DNA of 64,000 nt from Gari tellinella (Eukaryota > Mollusca > Bivalvia > Cardiida > Psammobiidae): the NCBI GenBank assembly GCA_922989275.2, contig OV277859.1, positions 90,640,198 through 90,704,197 on the forward strand, in the 5' to 3' direction. The notes beneath the pieces were generated by a model. The model saw only the letters and a list, made by a program, of their open reading frames with translations. It made no database searches and was not told the origin of the DNA. This document shows positions 63,751 through 64,000 of this stretch, piece by piece (the first letter of the stretch is position 1; the number at the start of each line of letters is the position of its first letter). The translations under genes and the position numbers were made by a program.

Positions 63751-64000
63751 GTGCCTTTTGAGTTACTTTTATTCTGCAAATAGCGATCACAGAGTCAGTC
63801 TTCAGATAGTGTTTTAGCTAATGCGGAATGGCGGGGCGGCCCGCCCTTCTGCCCTTTTGATCCGCCCTTCTGCCCTTATTCCGGTGTAAGGATCCGCCCT
63901 AGTGCCCCTATTCTGTGCCCCTATCCATTTGATATAGACCGCCCCGCTGCCCGGAGCGATACCACTTACTGTCGCTAATCCCATTATTGCCAATCAGTGC
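63751..64000. repeat. GC-rich short repeats at window edge
   Basis: CCGCCCTTCTGCCCTT recurs (63839-63880) with variants CCGCCCTAGTGCCCC and ACCGCCCCGCTGCCC. The feature continues past the window or ends here; unclassified. Confidence 0.5.

Overview
The window looks like a gene-poor, repeat-saturated piece of a bivalve mollusc nuclear genome. Introns are several kb long with canonical GT/AG splice sites. The repeats include many copies of an element class with ~160-bp internal tandem repeats, ACGG/GACA tails and hairpin ends, which matches the 'pearl' elements described from bivalves and the related HINE/Helentron-type non-autonomous elements. Species cannot be assigned from sequence alone.

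Three spliced genes, all on the minus strand, could be rebuilt by matching splice sites and reading-frame phase. (1) 31976 down to 11612: a five-exon gene whose joined frame is open for 929 residues. It starts with a THAP DNA-binding domain split over two exons, continues through linker exons carrying a basic patch and a VKEEP sumoylation-type motif, and ends in a large exon with six C2H2 fingers and one degenerate finger; probably a nuclear DNA-binding regulator. (2) 42804 down to 36761: a two-exon, 397-residue gene of the Crypton-derived tyrosine-recombinase/DUF3504 type with the HxxR motif intact, the nucleophile tyrosine apparently replaced and a short internal deletion. (3) 57951 down to about 51265: internal exons of an ataxin-7-like gene carrying the SCA7 zinc-binding domain (SAGA deubiquitinase-module family). 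It continues beyond the window on the 5' side and has an uncertain 3' side. A frame-broken hAT transposase relic lies on the plus strand at 14313-14500. Two further candidate exons (6001-6197 minus, 24721-24957 plus) are weak.

Nearly everything else is mobile or tandem DNA. Named here for convenience: HINE/pearl elements ('family A') begin AACAAGAG-short palindrome-CGCTCACCTG and end with a hairpin then GGTGAGCTAAAA. Families C1, C2 and C3 are foldback MITEs; C1 and C2 have TTAA at the ends (piggyBac-like). Family D has CAGGGCTCCAGATAA ends and a 6-bp target duplication. Family E has CTTAAGGTGGTTCG ends, family F has CTTTAAAG-GACTCGCAACC ends, and both carry tRNA-like pol III boxes inside. 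Family G has CAGTAAAACCTC ends (pogo-like). A 2,876-bp element with 26-bp perfect inverted ends and a 9-bp target duplication (Mutator-like signature) sits inside a family A copy within an intron of the ataxin-7-like gene. A 963-bp element with 17-bp ends and a 5-bp duplication lies at 48481-49443.

The elements are deeply nested (A in A, C2 in C1 and C3, C3 in C1, C1 in G, Mutator-like in A), so insertion order can be read directly. The most unusual signal is modular: one palindromic core (GCTTAAAGCAGG...CCTGCTTTAAG, bordered by GGTGACA/TGTCACC-like bases) occurs inside C1, E and G, whose termini are unrelated, and a second palindromic core (CAAACAG...GATC...CTGTTTG) is shared by C2, C3 and several solitary hairpins.
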